From Xylogone sp. PMI_703 (taxonomy: Eukaryota; Ascomycota; Leotiomycetes), in contig JAJTUQ010000003.1 of assembly GCA_021399445.1 (NCBI GenBank), positions 4,650,001 to 4,714,000 of the forward strand: a stretch of DNA of 64,000 nt, given 5' to 3'. The notes beneath the pieces were generated by a model. It had not been told where the DNA came from. It saw nothing but the letters and a program-made list of their open reading frames with translations, and did no database searches. A program made the position numbers and the translations under genes. Position 1 is the stretch's first letter. The number at the start of each line of letters is the position of its first letter. Shown here in pieces: positions 35,888 through 47,087 of the stretch.

Positions 35888-38800
35888 ATGTCAGAAGATT
35901 CAACCGGAAGTACTTCCACCTCACACAGCGCCAGACCGGAAAATGACTTATCGTGCAAGTATTGTGAGCGGCGATTCGCCCGTAGGGAACATTTGAGTCG
36001 TCATATACGGTCCCACCTCAATCAGAGGCCGTTTCAATGTGGCAAATGCGGGAACACATTTCTGCGAGCGTATGTCTGTCGACCATAGTGGGAACTGATC
36101 TAACTGGGAATAATTAGTGACACTCTCAAACGACATGAAGCGCTGAACTGCTCAACAGACCTTCGTCCAAAAGTACACCGACGGCATGGTCGTGTACCCT
36201 CGGCATGTCATGCTTGTGCCAAGGCGAAGCTTCGTTGCTCTACAGGGTCTCCTTGCGCACGATGCATTGAGAAAAGAATTATTTGTTCGAAAGCTAATCA
36301 TAAAGCCGAGGAGAGACAGAAAGTGCTAGAGGATCATCGTCAGAACAAAGATGGTTCCACAGATCTGAGCCCATGTCCTCCCTCGCCTTTGTCCCATCAC
36401 CAGGAGTGTCCGTCTGCAAGCAGAGTAGATAGTCAGGGTACCATTCCTGTCGGCGTAGCCAATCTTTTGCAAGAGCCATTACTTGGTGCAGATTGCAATT
36501 TTACTGTTTTCCAGTGTGAGAATCTGAAAGGTAATAGTGGCATCTTATATGATTAAAGCATAATATATACAGAAGATCTCTGGAAGCTGACTGCCTCAGA
36601 TGGCCAGCAGCAAGGGTTGCAACTCCAGGAAGATTATGACCTTGAAAATATGTATCACTCCACTGATTGTCTAGCCAATATTGACAATATGTTTGTGTGG
36701 CGGCCATCCTTGGATTATTTTGACTTATCTGCTTTTCCACCTATAACTTCGTTTGAGACGGAGAACGCACCTATAGTTTTTTCTAGCGGTAAGTTGACCT
36801 GTATACAATCCCCTACACCGTTAACACCTCTATCCATCAGTAGAAAATAGAACCACGAGTGAGAGGAGTGATCCAGGCCTGACCACCACCCGTAGTTCTT
36901 TAGTATCCACTGGTAGCTCAGACGGACAACTGGGTCATGATACTCATGTAGACTCCTGGTATTCATATAGCCGACCTGGACTGATTCAGACTCCTTTGTG
37001 GCAGCGGACGCCTCCTTACTCGCCGCGCATATCGACAAGAACCTATTCCAGTCGTAAAAAGAACGCTCCAAGTACTCTCGATCGTGGCTGTGGCGATATT
37101 ATCGAGCTATTTGATATCAAGGATATCCTTGCAATGGATGATCATGGCCACGTGCCCAGATTAGCATCAGAGAAACTGCAGGAGTTGTGGGCATTTATAG
37201 ACCACTATCACTGCAAGCCCCCGGTCACCTCACGCATTGACAACATTAAAGAATTGCAAAATCCAGATATTGTTAATTCATTTCTTCAACTCTATTTTGA
37301 GCATTTTGATCCTATTCTACCATTGGTTCACAAGGCTAGTTTCAATTTGTTACAGACATCTCCACTACTCGTTCTAGCCATTGCAACGATTGGAAGCCGA
37401 TTTTCAAGGATAAAGCATGCTCGAGAGATTACCACAGGTTTGAGTGACATCTTGGGGAGAGCTATAGATGCGGTGGTACGTCTATTCCATGTTTCCTGAA
37501 AACTTCACACATGGTGGAACTCTTTTTGTCTGCTGATCCTAGCTAAGCTTTTTCCAGCTCCAAGAGGATACAGTGCAAACGCTCCAGGTCTCATTTGCTC
37601 AGGCTGCTGTATTAAATCAAATACACATGGCCTATTGTGGCTCAAGTAACCTTGCTCTGAAAGCACAATTCCAGAGAAATATGCTAGTCATCGTATGCAA
37701 GATGTTACACAGCGAGAGTCACTGAAACAAGCCAATTACTGTGATCACAAACTGCGCCAATGGCTAGATGAAGAACTTGGAAGGAGGGTTATATATAGTA
37801 TATGGGTACGTGTCTCCCCCTTTTCCGTTTCGCTTTTGTGGAAAGCCTTACTATCTGCTAATACAGCCCATAGCTTGTGGATTGTCAGTTCAGTTTACAT
37901 TGCGGTGTTCCGCCAATAATGAATCTTGAAGACCTTGAGCCATACCTACCTTGCCATGAGTCAATCTGGGAACTCGACATCTCAGAGTTATCTGCAAGAC
38001 TAACTACGTCCCAAGGTGAATTCTCCGCAGCTATTGAAGTTCATGCCAGATTAACAGTTCCCGAGATAACCTAGTTCAGTTCAACCTAAAGGATGTTCTG
38101 AATAATATTTATGCTAAGGGATACACGCTCTCCGAAGGAATTGGTCAATTCTCAAAATCCATCATAATGGCGGCTGTCTATTACCAATGGTCCACCGCTT
38201 CTGGAGCAAATAGGTACATATTTTATGGGATGCCTAAACAATCGATCAACGAAGTTTTCAGTGGCAATTTGAATACTGCTGTACCTGTGGGTTCCAATCT
38301 ACTTCTTGAAAGACTTTTATTTTCGCATTCACACCGTGCGCATGTGTCGAAATGCCGCTATAGACGCTCTGGAACTCTTGAGCAGGAGTGTCGAGGATTG
38401 CATGGAAAGAGAATCATCTTCAAAACGAAAGTGGTATAATTATATCTCTATACTACTTCATGTACCATTACAACTGATGTGTGATTATGTGGGCTGGCTT
38501 GGTACTGAAGCCTACATGGTAGAGGCTCGTGAAAAGCTCTGTACTTGGATTCGGCACGATGGCCAAAGTTCCAGGCAGGCAGTCCTCCACGCTGCGATCT
38601 TATTTAATATGATCAGGAAAAGAAAGATGTCCGCAGCGTATTACGAAAATCATCATATATTCCTTGCTTTTCTGGCTATCTGGTGCTTCTTCTCCCTTGA
38701 AGCAGAAGCCAATCTTACCACTCCGCCTAATATCTGCGCAACACGAGAGACACTCGTCTGCAATGTTGACAGAGTTGGAAAAGCTGACTATGAAATCTAC

Positions 38801-39007
38801 CAACAAGCGTGGATCTCGGGCTTGGATAGGGCAGCTCTTTATATTCCTGATATAGGGAATTTGAGAGATCCTGCTAGTCTGAGGCGTGTGCTGGTGGAAG
38901 CTCATCGAACCTTCTTAGCGGATACCAGCTGGGGAGTAAATAAAAAATTTGCTCTCGTTTTTGAAAATCTAATAAGTCAAGGAAATGCTCTGTCGTGCCC
39001 GGCATAG
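35888..39007 (+). pseudogene. C2H2 + Zn2Cys6 fungal transcription factor, frame-broken
   Basis: Exons 35888-36069, 36118-36530, 36573-36788, 36844-37475 and 37558 onward splice cleanly. Two C2H2 fingers come first ([21 protein letters not shown], read in two parts, and [22 protein letters not shown]). A Zn2Cys6 cluster follows (CHAC, then C-STGSP-C-ARC and C), then an acidic/Ser-rich linker and the fungal-specific regulatory domain (LQLYFEHFDPILPLVHKASF). From there the family text jumps frames: at about 37690-37710 (after QFQRNMLVIVCKMLH), at about 38000-38075 and at about 38290-38310. A normal intron at 37806-37873 separates two pieces. No phase-compatible introns explain the three jumps, so the C-terminal half is broken. 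Such factors often control adjacent metabolic genes. Confidence 0.75.
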
Positions 39008-39714
39008 AATTTCTTTCCCTATAATCTCGTGTTGTAACCTCTGGGTAGCATTATTTAGACACGATCTGCAGAGAATGTGCGCGCTGTATATTTCTGTGTC
39101 CAATAGACTTTATACTGGATTCTTACTTATGTGATCTGGTGACTAGCTTCTATTTTCAGCTTCCATATTACATTACAATTGATAGCACTCTATGAAATGG
39201 AATTGAGTAATTGTCATTGGGCTCGGATGTGTAACTAATCCCCGGGTTCGTAATGCTTCAAAGTACGGGGCTGATCTCGAAACTGTGGGGTTTGCAGTCG
39301 GATTGTGGGGTAACCCCGGAAACTGGGGCATCCCTATCTTTTATTGGAGAAATTGCAAGCCATGAAGTTCAAATTGTACAATTGAAGAGGGAATATCCAG
39401 TTAGAATATTCATTCGGCGAGTAATCACCATAATTATGTGGGGAAGCGCTAAAGACTGAGCTAAAACGAGCAAGCAGCCTTGAAGAGAAAACTCCTAGGG
39501 GCATACATATCTAAGGAGGACAATTGATACGAATAACCCTGAATGAATCCAGATGTCGGAGTTATCGGGAAACGGGGTATTGTACACCACTTGGCACCTA
39601 TATGAATATGTCTACCAACACATACAAAGTTGCTCGGCATTATAATTTACAGACTCACTCAAGTTCTCGAGAGAATTCAACATATCTGTACTGGACAAAA
39701 ACTTTTAAAAGAGA
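39008..39714. promoter_or_regulatory. upstream region of the P450 pseudogene
   Basis: 707 bp, AT-rich. A direct near-repeat GGGGTTTGCAGTCGGATTGTGGGG / GTAACCCCGG region lies near 39280-39320; nothing else recognised apart from the 16-bp element. Confidence 0.35.
39565..39580 (+). promoter_or_regulatory. 16-bp element, copy 2
   Basis: TCGGGAAACGGGGTAT, identical to the copy at 35864-35879, about 135 bp before the P450 start. Confidence 0.35.
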
Positions 39715-42287
39715 ATGGCTTTAATAATCTCGCAATATATTTCCAATACGCCTGCCTATCTACCCCCTTTGGGGCTAGTTCTTATAGTGTTAGCGATAGC
39801 CGGTATCTCTGTAATCTACGCATTATGCAGTCAACAAAACTAATCTACCATTACCACCGCAACCTCCCGGCGGCTTCATACTTGGTAATCTGAACGAGGT
39901 TTTACGAGAAACTCGCAAAAGCCTTCAGCATCTTCTCAATACATAAATGGGCATGTCAGTATGGTGAAATTTTTCGAGTTCGGTTGGGTCCCATAACGGA
40001 GTATTTTATTACCTCCGATTATGCTGTTAAGGCAAGTCTTTCGGATATCATATGCTCAATTGTTGTCTAAAAAGCTCTCTATAGAGTGTCTCCGCTTATT
40101 AAACTTTTTTTATTCAGGAACTCTTTGATCGAGCCTCAGCCTATACGTCCGAACGGCCTCGCTGGATCGTCAGTAATGAGCAGATTTGCCATAAACTCAA
40201 CCTCCTTTTTCTCAACGCCAGCGATCCTCGCTGGAGGGTAAGAGGAGTCCTTACATAAGTTAATGGGTTTAAATCAACTAATCATAAACTGCTATATTGT
40301 ACAGAATCAACGTCGTGCAATTAATTCTCGATTGACAAGTGTGTCCCGGGCTGATGCGGGATTGCCGTACGTTTTCGTCAAAATCCAAACAGGAACAAGA
40401 AACCAAGAGTCCCTGAATGACTAAGATATTCTTTAACTTAGATTTCTCAATTTCGAAACCGCGAAGTTCTTGCATGTAATTGCAAACAATCCAGAAGAGG
40501 GGTTATCTTGTAAAAGGATAATGAGGTTGATTGCTCGCTATACGTATAGCGCCTTTGCCACTCAAAACTTTGCTATGGATGTAAGAGAGTAGTTTTATTC
40601 TGGTTTTAATTCGCACGGAAACAATTATGTGGACTAGACTGATTACTCTGAATTAGATTCCCGATGTTGATGATCCGGTTATTGATTATATTCATGGTAA
40701 GCTCTTTCGAGGATTCTATTTTCTTTCAATACATTCTATGGATACTTACATTGGTGCAGATATCGAAGTTGCTGAAATTACTGGTTAGATTAAGGCCGTA
40801 CTCTCCTAGTCTTAATCTCTCGTTTAACCGGGTATCTCCAGGCACATTTCCGGGTACGCACTTGGTAGACATCTTCACATGGCTTGAACATTTGCCGCTC
40901 TGGTTGAAGCCTTGGGAAAGAACAGCCAAGAAAATGTTTCAGAGGGACATTAAATGGGTAATCGAATGTATAGAGGTATGCGAATTCTTCTGGAACTTGC
41001 AAGCAGATGCCATGAAGAGAGAACATGAATAACCCTTACTGAACGTCTCCGTAGAGAATCAAGAAGTCAGATTTCAGTGGTACCTATTTATCTGAAGCGT
41101 TTCTACCATCCATAATTGGAACCCCTGATCTCGGAGGGTTCGACAGTGAGGAAGAGCCGGGTTACTTGGCGCTTCAAATGATTATCGGGGCCGCTGACAC
41201 TGTAAGTCACTGTTGTAGCAATAAGTTATTCCTATAAAGAGGCTTACATGGATCCTAAATCAGAGCCAAATGTCCACTTGGTCATTTCTTGAAGCTATGT
41301 TGTTGTATCCAGATGTCCAAAAGAAAGCGTGGTCTGAAATCGGTATGAAACCAAGAATACATCCACCATATAAATAGAGTGTGAGTATTAACATAATCAC
41401 AGAAGAAGTTGTTGGGAATCGCTTCCTGAATTTTGTGACTTAGAACGCATCCCCTATGTGAGATGCCTTATGAAGGAGGTCTGGGGTTGGCGACCACCAG
41501 TGTCTCTCGGTCACCCTCATGTGACTACTCGGGAAATTGTATTCAACGGCTATCGCATACCGAAAGGCTCACGGCTTCATTTGAATGCCTAGTATATTTC
41601 CACTTGTTCATCCTTTCACCTTTAACTTTTAGAACAAATCACGGCTGCTTTTTGGATGAGTACTAATACATTTTCATTTCAAGGACTATTGGGCATGACA
41701 GGAGAAGGCACGAGGACCCTGAACGTTCCTGGCCAGAGCGATACACCAGTGATACAAGCACGGTAGACCCTGTATAATACCCTCCCAATAACTTCCTTGA
41801 CTGACCGGCAGTTTTCCAGACGATGGAGAGCATTAACTCTACCGATGTAAGAAAGCGTGATCATTTCGCACTCGGAGCCGGCCGCCGCGTTTGTAAGTGA
41901 AAACCCAGTGACCTTTCATTCGATTTATTCTTACTGATCTTGATTACGCTTCCTCAGGCCCTGGATATAATATTGCTGAACGATCGCTCGCCATCGCGAT
42001 TATGCGGATCCTTTGGGCATTTGATGTATCTTTAACTCCAGGGGCAGAACTCCCGACGGATCCAACAACGTATATGACAGGCGCTGAAATGCCTGGCAAT
42101 GCTACAACAAAATTGCCGGTGGTTTTGACCATCCGGAGTCCGGAGAAACGGCAGATTATTAATGATGCGTTTGAGAAACTCCTTCGAGAACGTCCGCCTG
42201 TGGTAAGTTCAGTCATAATTTCTGTGATATTCAATAACTATATTATGAATGTTAATCTAAATAATATCATAGGCAAAACTTGCATAA
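39715..42287 (+). pseudogene. cytochrome P450, multiply disrupted
   Basis: The start at 39715 encodes a hydrophobic anchor (GLVLIVLAIAGISVIYAL). The proline hinge LPLPPQPPGG follows, but in another frame. Further P450 text is recognisable: GEIFRVRLGPITEYF, then DRASAYTSERPRWIVSNEQI, the block ending DIFTWLEHLPLWLKPWERTA, an I-helix region, ExxR-like KEVWGWRPPVSLGHP, GYRIPKGSRL, and the heme motif HFALGAGRRVCPG with its Cys, split by an intron. The reading changes frame near 39840, near 39940, at about 41030, at about 41080 and again between GHDRRRHEDPERSWPERY and the heme region, where stops TAA and TGA also occur. It resembles fungal secondary-metabolism P450s of the O-methylsterigmatocystin-oxidoreductase type. 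It cannot make an enzyme as read. Confidence 0.8.
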
Positions 42288-42993
42288 AACGAAAAGACAA
42301 TAGTTTGACCTAAAGAATTATAATGCTTATACCACAGGATCACCAATCGAGTATAACTATTTATAGCAGTATGAAATCATACAATTGGACTTTGTCTCTT
42401 GAAATTTGCGGCGATTCAGTCCATTTGAACGTGAGATATAAATTGATAATGTAGAACAGAGCAAACTCAAGCGCTTAACCAGAGACAAACATGCCTTTAG
42501 CCTCAAGTCTAATAGTATCTATATAAGTGGATCTTATTCACACGTGTGCTCGAGCACAAGAGCGAAATTTCGCAAAAATCCAGCCAATTCAATTTTTTCT
42601 GTACTTGTAGAACTACCCCTCAGAACGAAGAGGGTGTGGAATAGTGCGTAGCTTAATCATCAAAATCATCAAATACAAGTAGAGAGGTTTAGTAAGAGTA
42701 TTTTCAGGTCAGTATCCCTTCTGTTTAAGCGGCATCAGCACATATGCTGAGAGCAATCGCTAAACATGACCGCAGACCAGAAAGTTGGAGCTTTCTTCGC
42801 AATGCGTGGATTTATGCACGCGATATCAATACCAGTAGCATAGTAACGGCGTAACGACTTATCCTCGTGAACAATTCACAGATCGTTAATCCAGATATAC
42901 TTGATCTGGACGTATATCTTTTATCTACATAAGACTCGAGTCGGCACAATGTTAGGACATAGCTGAATGCTATCCGGGCATATTCTGATCCTC
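42288..42993. other. intergenic, convergent 3' ends
   Basis: About 700 bp between the 3' ends of the P450 remnant (+) and the cyclotransferase-like gene (-). No coding signal. Confidence 0.4.
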
Positions 42994-43578
42994 CTACGTA
43001 GTATGCTGCCTTCCCATTCTCCTGAGCCAAGTCGAAAGATCAAAGGCTCCCTCATCGAGATCGTGGAGATTTCCAGCAAACATAAAGGTGTGTCCTAGGT
43101 CATCTACCGGCTCCTGCCCATCCGTGTACTGGATTAGACACGGTTTGACTTCGTAGTGTTTTGTCTCATAGGCGGCCAACTTCTCTGCACCACTCACAGT
43201 GCCCACATGATACGCGGCACCTTCGACGATTGCACCCTGTGGGCCATCCACCATGGCAGGATACTGGCCCCAGAGCTTGCACGAATACCCGACAACTTTT
43301 GCTGGCCGTAGAGTGGGCTCATGATCGAGATCGAGAATTTGGGCCAGCATCTTCGGGTCCATCAACGTTCCGTAGAAGAAATATGGTCCTTTGGGTAGAT
43401 CAAAGATATCAACCAAAGGGGGCGGATTCGATGACTGATAGAACCAGTCTGGCGGAGCACTTCTTAGCTTTAACACAAACGGTGAGGTTTTCAACCTAGG
43501 ATCCTCAGGAGGGCGTGGTGGGAGAGCGGCTGACGGAGGAGGTGGGGGAGGGGGCGGTGATGATGAAGCGTCCAACAT
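42994..43578 (-). CDS. gamma-glutamylcyclotransferase-like (AIG2/GGCT fold) protein
   Basis: Intronless, 194 aa. A proline-run N-terminus (residues about 8-30, coded by a G-rich repeat on the plus strand) precedes the GGCT-like fold: YFFYGTLMDPKML near residue 68 is the YGSL/YGTL substrate-binding loop, then VVGYSCKLWGQYPAMV and GAAYHVGTVSGAEKLAAYET, which includes the Glu region used for catalysis. It ends FDLSTWLRRMGRQHTT. Family members release 5-oxoproline from gamma-glutamyl amino acids or act on gamma-glutamylamines; many fungal copies are uncharacterised. The gene is complete, with ATG at 43576-43578. Confidence 0.88.
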   Translation of the reverse strand: MLDASSSPPPPPPPPSAALPPRPPEDPRLKTSPFVLKLRSAPPDWFYQSSNPPPLVDIFDLPKGPYFFYGTLMDPKMLAQILDLDHEPTLRPAKVVGYSCKLWGQYPAMVDGPQGAIVEGAAYHVGTVSGAEKLAAYETKHYEVKPCLIQYTDGQEPVDDLGHTFMFAGNLHDLDEGAFDLSTWLRRMGRQHTT

Positions 43579-44230
43579 GGCAAAAGCTGTAGCAACGCAC
43601 GCGGCTGAAAATATGAATTTATGGACCGAGGACAGGCTGATCTGTATCTCAGAATCTATTGGCTACGCAAAAGAAAACCACCCATTGGCCAACAGGGCCG
43701 CAGGGCTATTGACGCGCGCTTAATGGGACTTTGTCTCGTGCAGGTACTTCTAGAAGGTCCCAGAGCTTCATGATAACACCTGGAGGCGGCGCGGCCAGAA
43801 CATTGAAGCCCTAAGATTACGAAAATTTCTGTCAACGATGGCCGACCATATCTCTTTCCTCAAACAACTATGAAATCGGCGCTTCCTTTCACGATGAGAA
43901 GCCGCGCTTGTCTAGAATGAAGCGTTTCAACTCCTAGCCAGCCTTCTGCCCCCGGGCATGATAAACCAAGGAGATATCATGTTTCTTGTGATATCCTAGA
44001 CTCCTTCATTAAATTGTCTGTTGGTTTGGCGCGTAAGGATGGCAGGGCTACACTGTATGTTCCTAATATTGTAGAACCTCGAAATATGTAAAGGATGGCA
44101 TTCCTCTGTCGATATCCCATCGATGAACCCTTTATCTACCGTTCTTTACCTCTTTGACTTCTTGAACTACCTCAATTCCTCAAAGTGTCTGGTATATATA
44201 CATCTGTTATATCTCAGTATACAACAAAAT
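43579..44230. promoter_or_regulatory. divergent upstream region, GGCT-like / amidoligase genes
   Basis: 652 bp between divergent starts. A TATATA box lies at 44191-44197, about 35 bp before the amidoligase ATG at 44231, and supports that start over the in-frame ATG at 44123. Confidence 0.45.
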
Positions 44231-45507
44231 ATGGCCCGCCATCCCCCACCTCTACCTCCGCCTCCGTCCCCACCTGCGTCAATGAGGCCACCTCAGAGTA
44301 GACTATCGCCCAATGTTGGAATAGTCCCATGGATACTAATATTTGACCCAGATAACCGACAGGTAATGCAGCCTACCACCTCGAGGTATCCTTCGGGTAG
44401 TTTTGGGATCGGAGTCGAGACTGAATTTCTGCTTGAGCCTTGTCAGAGATCATTTGATGGTAATACTCTTCGAGAAGTTGTAATTAAAGCTGCATCTTCA
44501 TACAATGAGTTTCTCTCGCGACAAAATTACAAAGAACATCCAGCTATGCATAATGCAATTGACCAAGCCTATCACCGCCCACAATATGCGGAATGGTCCC
44601 TGGATTCGGACACTACGATTGAGACGCGGAACAGAAACCGTGCACCATGTAAGCTGAATAACATCCATTGATACCATCCGACGCGCTTACTATTGATTGT
44701 ATAAGGGGCCTCGAAAGCATCTCCCCGATCTTTCGTGCCTATAGAGACTCGCCATGGCGTCAGCATATCAACCTCCTTTGGGAGTTCCTCTCAACGAATT
44801 ACAAAATTAGTGCAAATACGAGTTGTGGCACACATGTTAATCTTTCACCGGCCGGGGGTTACATTCTCACTGATCTCAAGAAAATATGCCAAAGCATCAT
44901 TCATTTTGAACCGGCATTCGAGGCTCTTCTGCCTGAGGATAGGCTCTCGAATGAATATGCGCGGAGCAACTGGCTAGACAATTCTAACTTCGGATACCAG
45001 AATAGGACCAGGAAGCAAAGTATGGACGTTATCCATGAAGCCTCAACAATAAGAGATCTTGTATTACTCATGAACCTTAACCATGACAAAATGTTTGGCT
45101 GGAATTTTCTTTATCTACTCTACAGCCCACACGGCACAATTCAGTTCAGACGAGGTGCTGCAAGTACCTCCCCCCAACACGTCTTCATGTGGATCGAAGT
45201 AGCTATGTCCTTTGTCCAGGCCGCAGTAGATGGGGGCAGCCGTGAAAATCTGAGCAGAATACCTGCAGCCGTCGGCGGGCTGAGATGGTTTATCCAAGCT
45301 GCAAATCTCCCAGATCGGGTACCGGGATTGTACGATTCACGGTATCTCGACATATTCTTCGCCAGAGCAAGCACTAATGCATTCCGTGAACCAAGACCTC
45401 TTGGGAAACTCTCGTCCACGAAACTGAACAAACTGTTGAAAAAGAAAGAAGATAAGCGCAAGAATATCATTCTAGCAAAGGTATCGCATGAACCATACTG
45501 GGGATAA
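44231..45507 (+). CDS. amidoligase-domain protein (possible 1-nt frame break)
   Basis: Exon 1 is 44231-44648 and exon 2 starts near 44706. A proline-rich N-terminus is followed by FGIGVETEFLLEP (residues 58-70), the opening motif of Amidoligase_2 proteins (ATP-grasp-like/glutamine-synthetase-fold amide ligases). Exon 2 has GLESISPIF, then CGTHVNLSPA and HGTIQFRRGAAS, the metal/ATP-binding His and Arg blocks. Amidoligases join amino groups to carboxylates by ATP-dependent peptide-like bonds. The donor GTAAGC leaves phase 1, but the only acceptor (ATAAG, 44705) needs phase 2; one extra G in the GGGG run would give WGLE. Either a 1-nt deletion has occurred or the sequence is wrong there. The C-terminus is Lys-rich. 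Confidence 0.7.
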
Positions 45508-45866
45508 TCCCATATTGTATATTTATTCCCTAATCTATCAATAATTATATAGCTTGTTTTATGTTTTTATTAGTTGATGTTCATATTTTTCATAGATATG
45601 AGGAACAGTGTTGGAAAGAAGTTATACGAGAAAATTCTAATATTCAACGTTGGAAACTGCAATTACAATGATTAATAAACGGGGTGTTGAATAGACGTGA
45701 TGTTATGTTAAAGTAAAATTCTAGAAGACATTAAAATACCTTGATTCCTTCGTGATCTTCAGTTTTTTTGTGATACAAGTATGCGCCCGTGAGATAGTAG
45801 TAACACTAGTACAATAAGAGTGAGCCCGCGGAAATTCTCCAGACGCTTGCCCATGTGTTCCAAACT
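45508..45866. other. intergenic, convergent 3' ends
   Basis: 359 bp, very AT-rich, between the 3' ends of the amidoligase gene (+) and the next minus-strand gene. Nothing else seen. Confidence 0.4.
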
Positions 45867-47087
45867 TTAAAGAGGCTCGGAACTTTCCATATCATACCAA
45901 TCTCCAATCTCCTGTGTAGTGAATGGATAAACCTTCAGACTCCATACCGCATGCTCTACCAGAAAGTCCTCTCCTTGATCATTGACAAAAGCGTATTGCA
46001 CACCATTGCGTCTATCCTTGGTCTTAAGAACGTCATTTTCCGTGATCTCCGCTGGAGAGGTCATTCTCTGGTAGATTGCACTTGGTTTCTTCGAGATCGT
46101 CCCGATAATGAGTGTAGCCGTTTTAAACTTCCGCAGCTCAGAGGGCAGTTTCTTCCACTGACGAGAGTGAAATACAATATTTTGCCATTCTGGACTAGGC
46201 TAGCACGTCCTAAGGAGCTCTGTCTGGGATAGGCTCTCAATTGCAGAAGTCGGAATAATGATCTCAACAATCACAACTGAACTCTTTGCGTCTCTACGCT
46301 TGGCATAACATGCATGATATTCTGCGATCTTCCGGTCAGCTACGAAGTGGAATCCTGCCTGTCTTCCTAGAAAGTCCGATAGTGGACTGGAAAGCAGTCT
46401 GTTCATTTCAACTACATTGCCGGAATCATCGAAAAGGCCCTTAAGGCGAGACTGGTCAACGCCTTTATAGAGAATTGTAGAGCCTGAAGCATTCATTCCT
46501 GACGAAACTGCTGCGTGGGACATTGCCGTGTCTTGGGATATTCCAGGCTCCATCATTTGGAGGCTGGATTCTGAACGTCCGCTAGCTGTAGAAATAGAAC
46601 CCTGGCTGTCCTGCACAAAGTATGATACCCTGGGTCTCAAATCGGCTCGTTGTGCATCCATTGCACACTTTCTAGACGACTCCCGAGCTGCTTCAAGGCC
46701 TTTATATCGCATTTTCATTGTGTCTCTAATCCAAAAGACGCACGATTCAGTTAACCGGATTGTCCTGAAAACAGGATCCATGATTGCCTGCTGCAGTTCA
46801 GCGGAAATCCCACACCCATTCATGCAGCTATGCCAGGCTTGGTCATTGTCATCGACAGCGTCAACTCCTCCACGTCGTAGATATCCGGTGACGAAGTCAA
46901 TGAACAGTATATCGCCGATATCAGCTGCAGTCTCTTGGTATGGAGGTCCAGTTGGCCAGTTAATCCATCTGTGCCAAAGCTGAGTAGCTGTTTCCGCATC
47001 GTATCCGAGATATTTCAAGGTCGCCAGTGAGATTAACTCTCCTGGGACAGTTAAATGCAAGTCGTTTAACTGAGATGGTGATGCCAT
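45867..47087 (-). pseudogene. protein of unknown function with one in-frame TAG
   Basis: One continuous frame from ATG 47087 to stop 45867 (406 codons), interrupted only by TAG at 46202-46200. The text is protein-like on both sides: TELLRTC before, PSPEWQNIVFHSRQWKKLP after, and ITENDVLKTKDRRNGVQYAF further on. In the family I would expect Trp at the stop, so TGG to TAG is likely. Part of the fold (ILYKGVDQSRL, then SDFLGRQAGFHFVADRKIAEYHACY) resembles the substrate-loop pattern of DUF3990/ADP-ribosyltransferase-like domains (inference, weak). No TM segments. Without readthrough the product would be 295 aa. The gene may be recently inactivated. Confidence 0.6.

Noticed and set aside
36000..42300. 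RIP as the cause of all breaks in the regulator and P450
   Set aside because: Most breaks are indels that change frame; RIP makes C-to-T changes only.
44123..44230. N-terminal extension of the amidoligase from ATG 44123
   Set aside because: Would place the TATATA box inside the coding region; the ATG at 44231 opens the proline-rich segment typical of the gene.
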